Positions 10,758 through 22,363 of a stretch of DNA of 64,000 nt are shown one piece after another. Location of the stretch: the NCBI GenBank assembly GCA_964030785.1, contig OZ034968.1, forward strand, positions 30,426,186 through 30,490,185, in the 5' to 3' direction. Each line of letters starts with the position of its first letter. Within the stretch, counting starts at the first letter, position 1. The DNA comes from Siderastrea siderea (Eukaryota; Cnidaria; Anthozoa; Scleractinia; Rhizangiidae). A program made the translations under genes and the position numbers. The notes beneath the pieces are model-generated. The model was not told the DNA's origin. It made no database searches and was given only the letters and a program-made list of their open reading frames with translations.

Positions 10758-12405
10758 ATGGAGGCCAAAAAATGTTTGAAATCTCCTGAAACTCTAGACG
10801 ATGTTGTTAAAGGTCTTCATGTTCTCTTTGAGGACGATCATGTGAATGTTGAGGAGGTAATTTCGTTTCTCTCCGCCTATCGATCAAACCCGGCGGACTG
10901 GGCGAAGTACGCGAATTACGACCCTCACAGGTTAGAATGACCTTATGACGTGGTTTATTTATGGTTTTAAAAAATTACAGGGTCCTAAAGCAAATATTAA
11001 CTGTTTTGCTGCTGTGTGAATTGTTTTAGGTACACCAGGAACTTGGTAGACGAAGGAAACGGCAAGTTCAACTTGATCGTGTTATGTTGGGGTGAAGGTC
11101 AAGGAAGGTACGTAAAGCTCGTGTGGTGTTATTACGGGTGTTCATTGGCATTTGTTGTTTCAAGAGACTGTGTCACTATTTTTAATGACAAATATTTAAA
11201 GCTTATTGGACTTAGTTTTATGTATTGTATATTCTGACGACTGTGTATTTTTGTGGATTGTATATTCTGTTGAATATTCTGACGCAATACACGGCTTATA
11301 ACTTCCACTAAGTTATGTTAAGTCTAGACGTTTCAGCCCGGCGGGAACAGCACTGTATCCTAATCTTATAATTCTCATTCTTTTGATTCCTTTGCTTGCA
11401 AAGCAAATTGAACATAAAGAGGTTACCATTAAGCAAAACAAAAAAAAATGTTGTATGACACTGCAAGTTGTTTTTAGGTTCCTTATTGTTCATACTTTTT
11501 GAGTAAAGCCGCGGATGTACGTTCCAACATTCTTATATAACAGGTCCAATACTTGTTGTATAACAATGTTGGACGCATAGCTAAACATCATTTAACATCA
11601 CGCCAACATGACTTGTTGGCATTGTTAATTTTTTCCCCCTGCAATTGTTGGTTTTTATTTACTAAGAAAGAACAAGTGCCTCAACTGGGAAAGTGTAGAA
11701 CAGGGGTCGGTCAAAAAAGAGTCAAAATTTACTGAGTTTACAGCTTATTTCACTGCTATGCATAGACCCGGATTTTTTAAGCATGATTTGCCTGCTATGA
11801 TCCAAGTGCCAAAACTTTCCAATTATGATAAATTTTTTCAGTGCGGAAACTGATTTTTGTATGTACAGTTCAAATTATCAGCCTTTAGAAGTTTAATGGA
11901 AATTATTTCCATACCAGCTAATGGCGTGAAGACTGGCAAGTTAATAAGTTTCAATGGCGTGAAGCCACCAAGATAGAAAACCTTTATTAGCAGTGAATTT
12001 GCAATAAGCATTAGAACTTTCTCCTTTGTGGGAGAAGTTAGTTTACTTTCATGTTACTGAATTACTTAGCATCGAGATTACCCACTTTTGTTGGTATTGA
12101 GTTGAGATTTGACTTAAGTAAGCAACAAGCAAAAAGTTCTCCCGGGTAGGCAAATTATCCCTACTATTATGATTTTTATTATTATTATTAATAATAAATA
12201 TTATTATTATTATTATAATAATAATGTTTAATACTTCTATAGCTCTTTTTACATTCACATATGATCAAAAGTGCTTTACAAACTTCAAAAATCCTCTCTA
12301 ATAATAAATTACAAGTCATGATTTAAACGAAATTATCTAAAAACTAAATGACTAACTAAACTATTTACGTCATATTTCATAGTACAGTCAATATTTCATA
12401 GAACA

Positions 12406-12441
<36 letters not shown>

Positions 12442-15400
12442 ATGGGAGTGGTAAGGTATATCTCTTTCTAGGGTAACCACAATACTATGGTTATTCTACC
12501 TTTTTGTGAACAGGCCCTTAAAAAAATACACAGGGATGTATCAATTTATGCAACTTTTGTAAATATAATATGTTGCTGGCATTTCTAGCCTTTTTACAGT
12601 CTTTTCACTAATGTAAGGTTAGAGAGGGTAACAATTAGTATAGTCTGCCCCAATATTTTGTACTTGAATTGTGTGGTTCCAGAAAATATCAATACCCCCA
12701 CCATGAAGGGAATTTCACTAAGGACCCCCACCTCCCTGGATTTTCCATTTTGTAAGGAATCGATGACCTACCCCCCACCCCACCTCTCTGGATTTTCCAC
12801 AAGAATGACATAAACCCCTCAGCCCCTTCAGAAATGTCCATTTTCAAGGAGAATGAGTATAAAATTAAAGAAAATGCTCCAAAAGCAAGTCTGCAATGTG
12901 GGGTTCCAGAAGATATCCATACCCCTACCACACAGGGAATTTCACTTAGGACCCCCCTCCTCCCCGGATTTTCCGTTTTTTGAAGTAAGCTATAACCCCC
13001 TCCCATCCCTCCGGATTTTCCACAGTTTGACAAACACCCCCCCCCCCCCCCCAACCCCTCTAGAAAATTTCGTTCAAGAAGGGAAAGTGTTAAAAATGAA
13101 GCAAAATGATCCAAATTTAAATGAAGCTAAGCCATTCCGATTATTGAAGGATGTGTTTATACTGTTTATTAGTGTTAAAAATAATAACGTACATAGACAT
13201 AACTTACTCATAACATATTATCTTACCAATACCAACTGTTCTTCTCTACATCAAACAGATGTACTAGGTATCTGTAAATTTACCTTGACAATAAAGCACG
13301 TAAAACGTTCGTTTTAAGTGAAGAATTCCCTTAAAAGTCCCAGTGTTGCTGATAAACGTTACTTCAACATGAACAAGATCATGAACAAAGAAAATGCGCA
13401 AACAAAATTAAGGGGAAATGATCAAAATAAAGAGTAACGAATATTGAGTTCTCTAAAGTCGTTACACTGCATACCAGCCCTCAGTAAAGAGCCGGTTACT
13501 TGAAGGTGCAAGAGTAGCAAGAAATCCCGTAAACGTATTTGACGATACTTGTACTTGTACTTGAACCTACAAAGACAAGATATGGTGACTTTTTCAAAAT
13601 AATGCAAATGAAAAAGGTATTTGCAAATTTACCTCGATGCATATAAATCATATGGAGGATTGCCTTGAAGTGATGATGGCTGAATTAAGCTTAAGTCCAG
13701 TTTCAGTTTCACCGTGAACGTGGTCATGAACATAGCAAACTTTCAAGTAAATCTGAGGTCACGCTTCACTCGCCAACAAGATGGACTGACTTCTTGTAAA
13801 CTAACCGGTAACTGATGTCTCTACCCTATTTTATGAAGGATGAGATTGACATTTATACTGAACATTCTTCATCTTCCTTCTGATTCAAGCCTTGAAGAAA
13901 TGTAACCACCCCCATTATACGTTTATGTCTTGTGAAGACTGTTTTGAGTATAATGGCGGCCACAACCATGCAACGAAGATTCGGGCTTTTAGTGCGCATC
14001 CGCAGTACTTTTGGGAAAAGAAAACCTGTTTGAGATGAAACAAAATTGTCTATGAAATAGTAAAATGCAATAATGAATATTTATGTCAACAAGAAAGAAA
14101 TCTACCTAGTTGATAAGTAGCAACCTTCAAAAAACTTGATCGTGATCAATCATAGAGATATGATGTTGACCCTTGGGAGACTAATTTAACTGTTCACCCC
14201 TCCACCCCTTTAGGATTTCCTGGGCCTTTTTGCCCCCCCCCCCCCCCCCCTCACTGGTGGTGGGGGTATGGGTATTTTCTGGAACCACACATTGGTGCAT
14301 ATTTCCACTTTTACATGCCATGTCATGTTATAACTGTGGTTATCATATGACATGCATGGCACTGCACACTTTTCTTAAGAAATCCCTGTCTGAGTGCCAT
14401 CCACATCAGCTTGAGCAGGGCTAGAAAATGTAACACTGCCATGCTGGTATTGTGTGGAGCCGTGCATGGTGTGATTTGAAATATTGTTGGTGTAAACATC
14501 TCACTTAGTTTTTAGAAAACAAAGCAGTGCTATTGACAAAGTTATCGGCGTTAGTAAAAATCTGCTCAGGTTTATGTTAGTCAACACTTGTGAAAGTCTT
14601 CCTTGAAAAAATCCAGTTTCCACAAATGCTAAATGCAGCTAGTATGTGACTAGACAAAATAGGCACATGTTGGAAGGCCATCTGCACATGTTTGAGCCAT
14701 GGTTGCAGTATCACTGGCAATTCAATTTCAATTTTATTTCTACTTATGGTTACATCCAAGCGTATCCAGGTCACCAAAAAAGACCTAATTTAGTGTAAAG
14801 CATTTTTGTTTTGATACAGTTGTGTGTCAGTAAATTGACACACTGAATTGGACTGTGAATTAGTGCCTTGTCTAAATGAACAACAGGGTGAGAGAGAGTG
14901 GATCTTGCCACCAACCTTCAACCTAAATCACCACACCTCTAGGTCTAGACAAAGTAGCAATGCTTTTATTTAACCCTTTCAGCCCCAATTTCAATATGGA
15001 TATTCCCTTAGTTAGTTCTTTACACATCACTTATGGTACCAGTTGGAAGAATTTGCACAAACATCAAGACATTTTATCTTTGGTGATCATTTCCTTTATT
15101 CTCGTGACCTGCGTGTTTGATCAAGTAGGGAAATTGTAAGGAGAAATTAGACCCTTGTCACTATTGAGGCTTGAAGGGTTAATTTGCTTTTTTCCTTCAG
15201 CTCAATTCATGATCATGCTGATGCCCACTGCTTTCTGAAGGTGCTTGATGGAAGGCTTAAGGAAACACAGTATCCCTGGCCTTTAGATTCTGAACATGAA
15301 AAACCCATGGAACCAATAGCAACAAGATTTTACGAGACCAATGAAGTCAACTACATCAATGGTAGGTGTCAGGAGTTATTAAAATAGTTATGATCTAGTG

Positions 15401-17489
15401 TGTAGTAGAAGAAGCAAGACATGTTACATCAGTGTTAGAACAATGTTGTATAATTTGCTTCTGTAGGTTGAGTTCTCATTTAATCATTAGGATATTAAAG
15501 TTAAACACCAAAGGGATATGGAAAAGTGTTCAAATTATCCGGATGTCTGTATTAAGTGAGCCTGGAATGAAAGTCATGTATACATCATTGTATAATCATA
15601 ATATAAGACTACAGAGCATACAGTTTAGAAGGAACAGACAAGCTCTGACTTATGTCTCTTTAACTTGTTCTCTTTGGGAGATTACTTTTATGTACAGTAC
15701 TTAGGGTCAAAAGTGGATGAAGCCTTACGCTTGGTCAAGAGGAGGGGGCATGAGACATTTGAAGTGAGAATTGTCATAGATACATAGAGAAATTCTGGCT
15801 GATTCAAACAGTTGGACAGGACAGGTAAAAGAGTCGTGAAAAAGGTGTAGGATATGACATTGAGGGTTGAATTCTCATCAGCTCTGGTTCTCCTTTGTCC
15901 TGGGCTACTTAAAATATCAAATTTGTGTAAGCTTTGATGAGGAATTCCTACCTTAACTTTGCTTTGTGGATTTTATTCTTTTCTAACAGACAGCATAGGT
16001 CTCCATCGTGTAGAGAATGTTAGTCACACAGATACTGCTGCGTCACTTCATGTCTACATCCCAGCTTTTGACATGTGTCAGTCATTTGACCAGCGCACAG
16101 GACACAAGAGGAAATGTCAAGTGACATTCTGGAGCAAATATGGCATTAGAACGCCTTATGTGAGTATTGTTAAACATTTAGGTCCAGCAGTAATATTTTT
16201 ACAAATATGCTACCAGCCTCTGCTCTATTGCTTAGTATGGTGAACTTTTTAAAAATAAGAAACAAAGGTTTTCGGTTCAAGGTGTCTTTGTATTGTGTTT
16301 TCTTTCTTTTGTTTGTTTTTTTTTTTCAAGACAAGAAACTTTATTTCTCTGTCCAAGTGTATAAGTGGGTACCAGTGAAATGTTAACCCTTTAAGCCCCA
16401 ATATCAGCATGCATATTCTCCTCACTGTTCCTCGTGTTTTTTATGGCATTAGCTGGGAGAATTTGCTTAAACATCACATTGTTTTCTCTTTGGTGGCCAT
16501 TTCCTTAATTCTCATGACTTGTATGTGTTATAATGCACTAATATGATAAAGAGAAATTTGATGCTGGGGTCAATTTAATAAAACTTTTACACTTGTAATT
16601 TACAAGTCGGACCATTTAAAAGTGCAGACGAAAACAAGTTTAATAAACATTGTAACAAGTCCAAGTTACAAGTGTCCGACTTGTAATTACAGGTGTAGTG
16701 CTACACGTGTAAAATATGGTAAGTATCAAATTTAATAAAACTTTTACAAGAGTCCAACTTGTAAATCACAAGTGCAAATTACTAGTGGCATGTCACTTGT
16801 AAACATTGGGTACGTCTTGTAAAAAGCGTATTTTTGTGGCAAAATATGTTTTCCTCTAGCAAAAAAGAACTCTACAAGCTGCTGAGTTATCTCAGTATCC
16901 GGCAACCTAGAAATTTTGAGGAAAGGCGGCTGTTAGACACAGAGAATCCAAGGGAATTTCGGGTGAATTTTCGTTTCTCAGAGGCCACTTTTAATCGTCT
17001 TTTGGATTTAATAAACCTGTCATTAGAGTATACATTACCATAGATTAAAGTAGAGAGATTGGATTGTACACTTGTAACCTACAAGTGCATTCCAGCAGAG
17101 AATTTGCTACACGTGTAAGTTCCAGAGTAGAAAATTCTTTTATTAAATTATTGTATTTTACAAGTTGGACTTTATACGTGTAAATTACATGTGTAAAAAT
17201 TACAAGTGTAGTTTCTTTATTAAATTGACCCCTGGTCACTGTTGGGGCTTAAAGGGTTATGCTTGGGTGTGATGGACATGCCATCCAGGGGCAGAGTGGG
17301 GTGGGGGAGGGGGGGAGGTGGTGGAGGTGGCAGGTAGGAGGTAGTGCCTCACTGCAGAAGCCAGATCCAATACCCAGTTGTGATAAGCCACCAGGCTTGT
17401 TTAATTGAAATGCAGTCTTATACGTGCAGCTTATTTTTTATATAACTTATTCTTTTTCTTTGTTTCAGAAACCAAGCTCATGCTCCTAG
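10758..17489 (+). CDS. CDO1: Cysteine dioxygenase type 1
   Basis: CDO1 is a cytosolic non-haem iron enzyme that adds O2 to L-cysteine to give cysteine sulfinic acid, the entry to taurine, hypotaurine and sulfate formation. I join five coding exons: 10758-10930, 11030-11107, 15201-15361, 15990-16159 and 17469-17489. They total 603 nt, exactly 200 residues plus TAG, the same length as human CDO1. The cupin metal ligands are visible as His87 and His89 in [10 protein letters not shown], and His143 in IGLHRVEN. The Cys94 and Tyr160 pair (HCFLK and LHVYIP) corresponds to the human Cys93-Tyr157 crosslink. Conserved blocks include [32 protein letters not shown] and FHSKFGIRTP-like [10 protein letters not shown]. 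The last coding exon is only 21 nt (KPSSCS, stop). Intron 2 is 4.1 kb and holds a complete transposon. The ATG was chosen because it gives a vertebrate-like N-terminus and length. Confidence 0.95.
12171..12225. repeat. (ATT)n microsatellite, CDO1 intron 2
   Basis: Imperfect ATT/AAT trinucleotide run, partly self-complementary (TTATTATTATTA followed by ATAATAATAAT). Confidence 0.85.
12403..12441. repeat. (ATT)n microsatellite, CDO1 intron 2
   Basis: About twelve uninterrupted ATT units. Confidence 0.9.
12671..14290. mobile_element. GTGTGG-family DNA transposon, copy 1 (non-autonomous)
   Basis: The ends are inverted: GTGTGGTTCCAGAAAATATC on the left and TATTTTCTGGAACCACAC on the right. ATT flanks both sides (12668-12670 and 14291-14293), a 3-bp target duplication. 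The element is 1,620 bp. Its first about 220 bp are duplicated in tandem: a second left end starts near 12896 (GGGGTTCCAGAAGATATCCA). Sub-terminal sequence is C-rich with CCCCCACC/GGATTTTCC motifs, including two C runs of 14-15 at about 13036 and 14234. Bases about 13070-13550 match copy 2 at 29750-30240. Open frames inside are short and proline-rich; no transposase is seen. It lies wholly inside CDO1 intron 2. Confidence 0.85.
14974..15178. mobile_element. TTAA-flanked MITE, family D copy 1
   Basis: The ends are CCCTTTCAGCCCCAA on the left and TTGAGGCTTGAAGGG on the right, with TTAA at 14970-14973 and 15179-15182. The 205-bp element ends 22 bases before CDO1 exon 3, so the exon's branch point and acceptor tract sit at or just beyond its right end. 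Two more copies are at 16387-17255 and 37820-38033. Confidence 0.8.
16387..17255. mobile_element. Family D MITE copy 2, split by another insertion
   Basis: The left end is CCCTTTAAGCCCCAATATCA after TTAA at 16383-16386. The right end is TGTTGGGGCTTAAAGGG at about 17239-17255, followed by TTAT, so the right target site has a mutation. The two halves (16387-16566 and 17232-17255) together match copies D1 and D3. A second element occupies 16567-17231. It lies in CDO1 intron 4. Confidence 0.8.
16567..17231. mobile_element. Inserted MITE with Harbinger-like transposase remnant
   Basis: The ends are inverted repeats GGGTCAATTTAATAAA and TTTATTAAATTGACCC. The flanking trinucleotide CTG is duplicated (16564-16566 and 17232-17234). 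Sub-terminal sequence repeats ACTTGTAA/TTACAAGT blocks in both orientations. A 69-residue frame at 16834-17043 (plus) includes [20 protein letters not shown], which resembles the N-terminal region of PIF/Harbinger transposases, where a FRxNFRxS-like helix precedes the DDE domain. The DDE domain is absent, so this is a deletion derivative. The resemblance is by eye. Confidence 0.65.
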
Positions 17490-18177
17490 GGAGCCTAAAG
17501 GACGACAGTTTGATTGCAAACAGAATGGAGGCATTTTTACTGGCAAGAGGAACTCTAAATAGTTTTGCTTTCTCCATTAAAAAATGTACATAGTGGTAGT
17601 TCTTCTGGGATATTTTGAATATTAAAAGTAGTATTTTTGAAACTCTTGTTACAATAATTTAGGCTGTATATTGCATAGCAATTTAGAGGTAAAGAAAAGT
17701 TAGGGGAGTGCAACTTGTGTCATGATGGTTACTGATTTTTGCTAAATTGACTGTTACAGTGTATAAACAGACACAACCTCTACATCAGGTAATGGTCTCA
17801 CTGGAAAATTTGCACAGTTTTGAAAGAGTGAATTTCAATGTTAGGCATGGTTTGGTGCATGGAATAGAGGTAGATAGGCCTGATTAAATTTGATTAAATT
17901 TGATTGAATTACACACGGTCATTTTGGCGTTTGTTCGCTGTTTTGTTTTATGGAATACAAACAACCAGCAGTTTGTATTTTTTCCCAAAAGTACATTGAT
18001 TGATCCTACCAACGATGTATAGTTTGGTGAGATTTTCTTTCAAAATGGCACATGTTCAAATTTTTTCTGGAAGGCTGGAATGACCTTAACCATCGTGCGT
18101 ACCATCATTTTGTTTTTCTTAGATCAGGCATTCAAAAATCACAGTGCTCAGGTGCCAATGGGTTCTTCGTCAACCCA
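17490..18177. other. 3' flank of CDO1
   Basis: Expected to hold the CDO1 3' UTR. The frame over 17405-17593 is the terminal exon read in the wrong frame together with intron. No other gene seen. Confidence 0.4.
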
Positions 18178-18418
18178 GGGCCCAGTTGTTCAAAGCAAGA
18201 TTAAGCTAACCCATGATTAGTAACAATTTTAAATTCAGTCTTACAACCAAGTAATGAGGATTCCTATACGTAAATCCTTTTTACCCTACATGTTGACTTT
18301 GGTCACTTAAACGGCCACTTAAATGAGCTGTGGAAACTCTTTTCAACAAGAGAAACAGGAACCTTGGTTAAATTTTAATCCCAGGTTAGCATTAACTGGC
18401 TTTCAAACAACGGGGCCC
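18178..18418. mobile_element. MITE with GGGCCC(A)GTTGTTCAAA-type ends
   Basis: The left end GGGCCCAGTTGTTCAAAG is inverted at the right as CTTTCAAACAACGGGGCCC. The next block also pairs: TAAGCTAACCCATGATTA on the left with TAATCCCAGGTTAGCATTAA on the right. The 241-bp element has no coding capacity. Confidence 0.75.
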
Positions 18419-19395
18419 AGGTGTTTAACAGAATGTGGTAGGGTAACCTGGTGTTGATTAGCATCCCTTGCAGGGAAGGGGTGGGGTGGAGTGTTAGGAT
18501 AGGTTTATGATGTGGACAGCAAATGAGTTTGTTGGTCATAACTTCCATAACAGTCATTGCGGTCGATTTATTTAACGTAATGGTATTCCTTAAATTCTTT
18601 ACTTTGTACCTTCATAATCTGATTATAAGGTGCAAACTTGAAAATATGTGAGAAAGAGTTTCTATATAAAGGTCATCTTAATAATAAAGGTACCAACAGG
18701 TTCAGCCATTTTGTTTGGCGTATTATTTTCTTATTAGATTAACTGTCTTGGTGTCTGGAGTCCTGGTTCGGTAAGCAGTCTAGGTGAGGGTAATTTCTTT
18801 ACAGCTCTCGGAGTCTTCGGGTTGTTAGACAAAAAATCCTTGTGAAGTGACGTCTTTGTATGAAATAGCAATTAAGCTCTTAGATAATTTTACGAAACTC
18901 TCATTTAATATTTCCGATCCACGTCTCTCCCTCGCCAAGAGGATTATGCGAGCCACCTTAGGAGGCGATTTTTTTCGAAAAAGGTATGTTGTTTATGAAG
19001 TGACCTACAGCAGCCTGCGCATTGTATGAAGTGGTGGTGTAACATTTTATCCAGTGTTTTAACACCCATTCCTTGAGGCGCGTTGTCACAATTACCGCGT
19101 TGTCCGCTGTTACGGTAACAGCCGAGGATGGCTCACCGCATAGGCATTCGAAAATCAGCTGAGACCCTCTGTCGCAGAAAAGAATGACAATACTGTCAGC
19201 GCTTCGGTGGAACCGATCCTAATTGCTTCAGATAACTCTCCTTTCTATCTGGGGGGTGTAGACGCGATAAAAGGTATTAAGTTCTGTTGCGTTTTACAGT
19301 CGAAGCTCTCTTTATAAGCAACCACTCGAAATAACCGACAGCGACCATGCACATCACATAAATGTGATGCACTACTTCCGCAGAACAGTACTTGT

Positions 19396-19614
19396 TAGAC
19401 TGCGAGTAGTGTCTAATTTTGGGGGTGGCGATTGTGTGGCGGGCGAAATACACACACACGCGCACGCGAAATCTCGAAGAGACCCGACGCGAAGGGAGCG
19501 CGGAAAGTAATTCCCTTCGCGTCGGGTCTCCTCGAAATTTCGCGCGCACGCGTGTGTGTATTTCGCCTGTCCCACAAATCGCCAGCGCCAAAATCAGAGA
19601 CTACTCGCAGTCTA
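19396..19614. mobile_element. Long-hairpin foldback element
   Basis: The two halves pair along almost their entire length, from TAGACTGCGAGTAGT on the left to ACTACTCGCAGTCTA on the right, meeting near 19505. GC-rich inner arms contain GAGACCCGACGCGAAGGGA and its complement. The nearly matching 9-mers AGTACTTGT and AGCACTTGT abut the two ends and may be a target duplication. All open frames here are mirror images of the hairpin arms and are not genes. Confidence 0.8.
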
Positions 19615-20049
19615 GCACTTGTCCATGATACCAAATACTGAATTTTTTTGTTCATATCCTTAATCCTTATATTTGACATTGTGCGTTAGCTTACGCCGAG
19701 AGGTTACTGCAGATTTCCTTTCGCGTCATGAGGTGCCTATTCTTGTCTTGCTTGAGATCAAGAAAAGCAAAATATGCTGTTACCTGTGCCTTCCCTTGCG
19801 AAGAGATCATGGATCAGACTTACCGCATCAGACCTACAATTGTAGGCACTCATCGGATGTTTGTGGCGATCTGGTCTGCCTCATAGGGCTCTGAAATCTC
19901 GCCTACAGCAAAATGGTCAAAACTTGTACTTTACTTCACACCCAAATATGCAGCACGCAAAGCTGCAGCTGAAGAAAGTTCTACATCATCCTCTGAAGGT
20001 AGGGGCCGTTGAGGGTCACACCAACATCACATTGATGGTGCATGTGTAA

Positions 20050-20319
20050 GGGCCTGGCTAAACTAGCAAACATTGTTGCGGAAACATTGTTTTCAGACTT
20101 GTTTCCTTGGGTGACTAAACTGGGAAACATGCGTTTCGGAAGCGAAAATTGCGTGTGTGAAGCCAAAATGTTTTTGCCTTGATTCAGAAACATTTCCTTG
20201 CTTCCAAAACGCAAAATTTGCTTCCGCAACGTATGTTTCTCGCGCGGCTAAACGGAGAAACATTTGCGTCTGCCGGCGGCAATGTTTCCGCAACAATGTT
20301 TCCTAGTTTAGCCAGGCCC
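20050..20319. mobile_element. MITE with TAA target duplication
   Basis: The ends are GGGCCTGGCTAAACTAG and CTAGTTTAGCCAGGCCC, flanked by TAA at 20047-20049 and 20320-20322. Sub-terminal AAACATTGTTGCGGAAACAT and its complement also pair. The interior has several further AAACATT/GTTTC motifs in both orientations. The 3-bp TAA duplication is Harbinger-like (inference). 270 bp, no coding capacity. Confidence 0.8.
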
Positions 20320-20634
20320 TAAGGGTCATACTAATGGCTCCCAGCCCAGGGATGGGGGAGGCTCTACTTCTAGGCGCAAACCCTTATCCTTTACCATGAT
20401 AATTTCAATCGCAATGGTACACCTTCCATTTCCTCAAAGATAGGCCCAAAACGGTGGATCATCACAGGTTTCTGGTCGCTTGAAGGGTCCAAGCTTTCGC
20501 GTGTTTGATGTGTTTAGGTGCCCCCTTAAAAATTAATCCAAAGCAACAAGTTTCCCCACATTTTCGTATTTCTAACACTTCCGGGCGGTTCATCGTAGCC
20601 CAGGACATGTACGGAAAAGACCTGCAAGGGCCTT

Positions 20635-22363
20635 AAGACCTGGCCAAACGGAGTCTCAAGTTATCGCAAGTTGAAAACTTGCATTAGGGAGCCGGGACCG
20701 CGCGGCCTCTTTTAAAGTGGGGGGGGGGGGGGGGCTAACTCGATCAGGGTATGGTGGTGGGTGACATCCTCAAACGAAATTTTCCCTTTTTAGTGACTAA
20801 CAATGCATCTAGGGCGGCCAAGTGTGTTAAAAGTTGTCAGTCTATACCCATATTATATAGAACATGCACAACATAAATTGGAACATGGAAGCACATGGAC
20901 CATGCACAATATAAATTGATTGAAGTATATATACCCATTAGTAAAGGATCAGAGCAAAACTAAGGGTATCAAACTCTTCAAACTATCAGTGGTTAATAAT
21001 GTTGATACTTAGTGCACGTTTTGGTGGTCTAATCGGAATAGAAGACAATATACAGTTAGTGTTTTCACAGTTTGGACACTATTCCCTTCCCGCAGTTATG
21101 TATCCACGATAACAAAATGACGGAATGCGGTCGGAATGTTTTGGTTTATCAGAATAGGAAAAATCACATTCTTTTAGGGATTCAGTATTCTGGATTCTGT
21201 TATTCCTAAACCGGAACAGGAATAGCCAGGATAGTCCCAAAATAATGCGCTTGAGCCTGTCCTTTTATCTTTGCACACATTTAAGTCGTGTCCGGCAAAG
21301 ATCTCAAACTCAAAAACATTTTTCTTAAAACTTGTACAAGCAAACCTGTTGTCATATTACAGAATAAGGCCAACTAAGAAAGCTGAGCTGAGTGTCATGA
21401 ACTATATATTTCACCAAAGTCAGTGTGTCGGTATGTCCTGACTGCTTCATGAATGCCTTATTTCTCGTCGTTGGGAGCGAAAGAGATCTTTCGGCAAAAC
21501 TTTTGGCAGCTATCCTAGTTGCAAAGTTTACATGTATATAGAGAAGTAACGTTGATTTTCAGTAAATATCAAAGCATGCTGTTGCCGTTAATCCGGCCTA
21601 TCTGGAGACAGACTGCAGTTCGTAATGCCCGACCAGAAAAAACGAGACGGTCGACAAAAGTTCGTACTCTTTTAGAGCAGAAGGGAGTCAATGAGAGCTC
21701 ACGAGAGTTAGAGGCCAACCGATAGCGAGAATGTCACTTCCGTCGATTGCAATTAAAAGACTGAGCAGATTCAAACTCTTCGAGATACAAAGAATGAAAA
21801 TGATGTGAACTGCGGAAATACAAATGAAACTACCACTGCGATGTCACTTCATTTCATTTCTTCAAGATACAGTTCCTTAGAACGCACGTGAGTTTCAACT
21901 AAACAAGTCAAATGGGAGCAAGGCGATTTGAACTATTGTGGGCGGAGTATTCCGTTTCTGTTTGGTCCATATGAAAATTCGATCCAACTGGGGAAAACCA
22001 AGCACTCAGTTAACCCTGAAACTAATCACTGACTAATGAATTTTCCAACTTTTTAAATTTTTATTTGTTTTATTTTATTATTTTTTTTTTGGCACCAAAA
22101 AGTGGGGGGGGGGGGTTAAAGCCCCCTCAGCCCACCCCTCACGCGGTCCCTAATTAGTAATGCAAGTTTTCAACTTGCATCTCCGTTTGACTATGACTCG
22201 CGTGTACTTGCGATGGCTTGCGATGACGTGTCCACTTTGATCGAGCTCAAATTTGACGCACGTTTTTCCCCGTTTGGTCCACCAAACGCAAGTACCCGCA
22301 AGTCAACGCAAGTTCGCATTTCCAAACTTGCTATAACTTGCGACCCCGTCTGGCCCGGCCTGG
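20635..22363. mobile_element. Nested pair of inverted-repeat elements
   Basis: Outer ends are CCTGGCCAAACGGAGTCTCA on the left and, inverted, GACCCCGTCTGGCCCGGCC on the right, with paired TGCAAGTT/AACTTGCA blocks on both sides. An inner element interrupts them at about 20687-22153. Its ends carry GGGACCGCG and CGCGGTCCC and, next to them, G or C runs beside AAAGTGGGGG motifs. Boundaries are approximate by a few bases. No transposase frame was recognised. Confidence 0.55.

Noticed and set aside
12689..13317. Open frames on both strands in CDO1 intron 2
   Set aside because: They lie in the GTGTGG transposon and are driven by poly-C/poly-G runs; no transposase motif.
19277..19679. Five overlapping open frames
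   Set aside because: They are mirror readings of the arms of one hairpin element.
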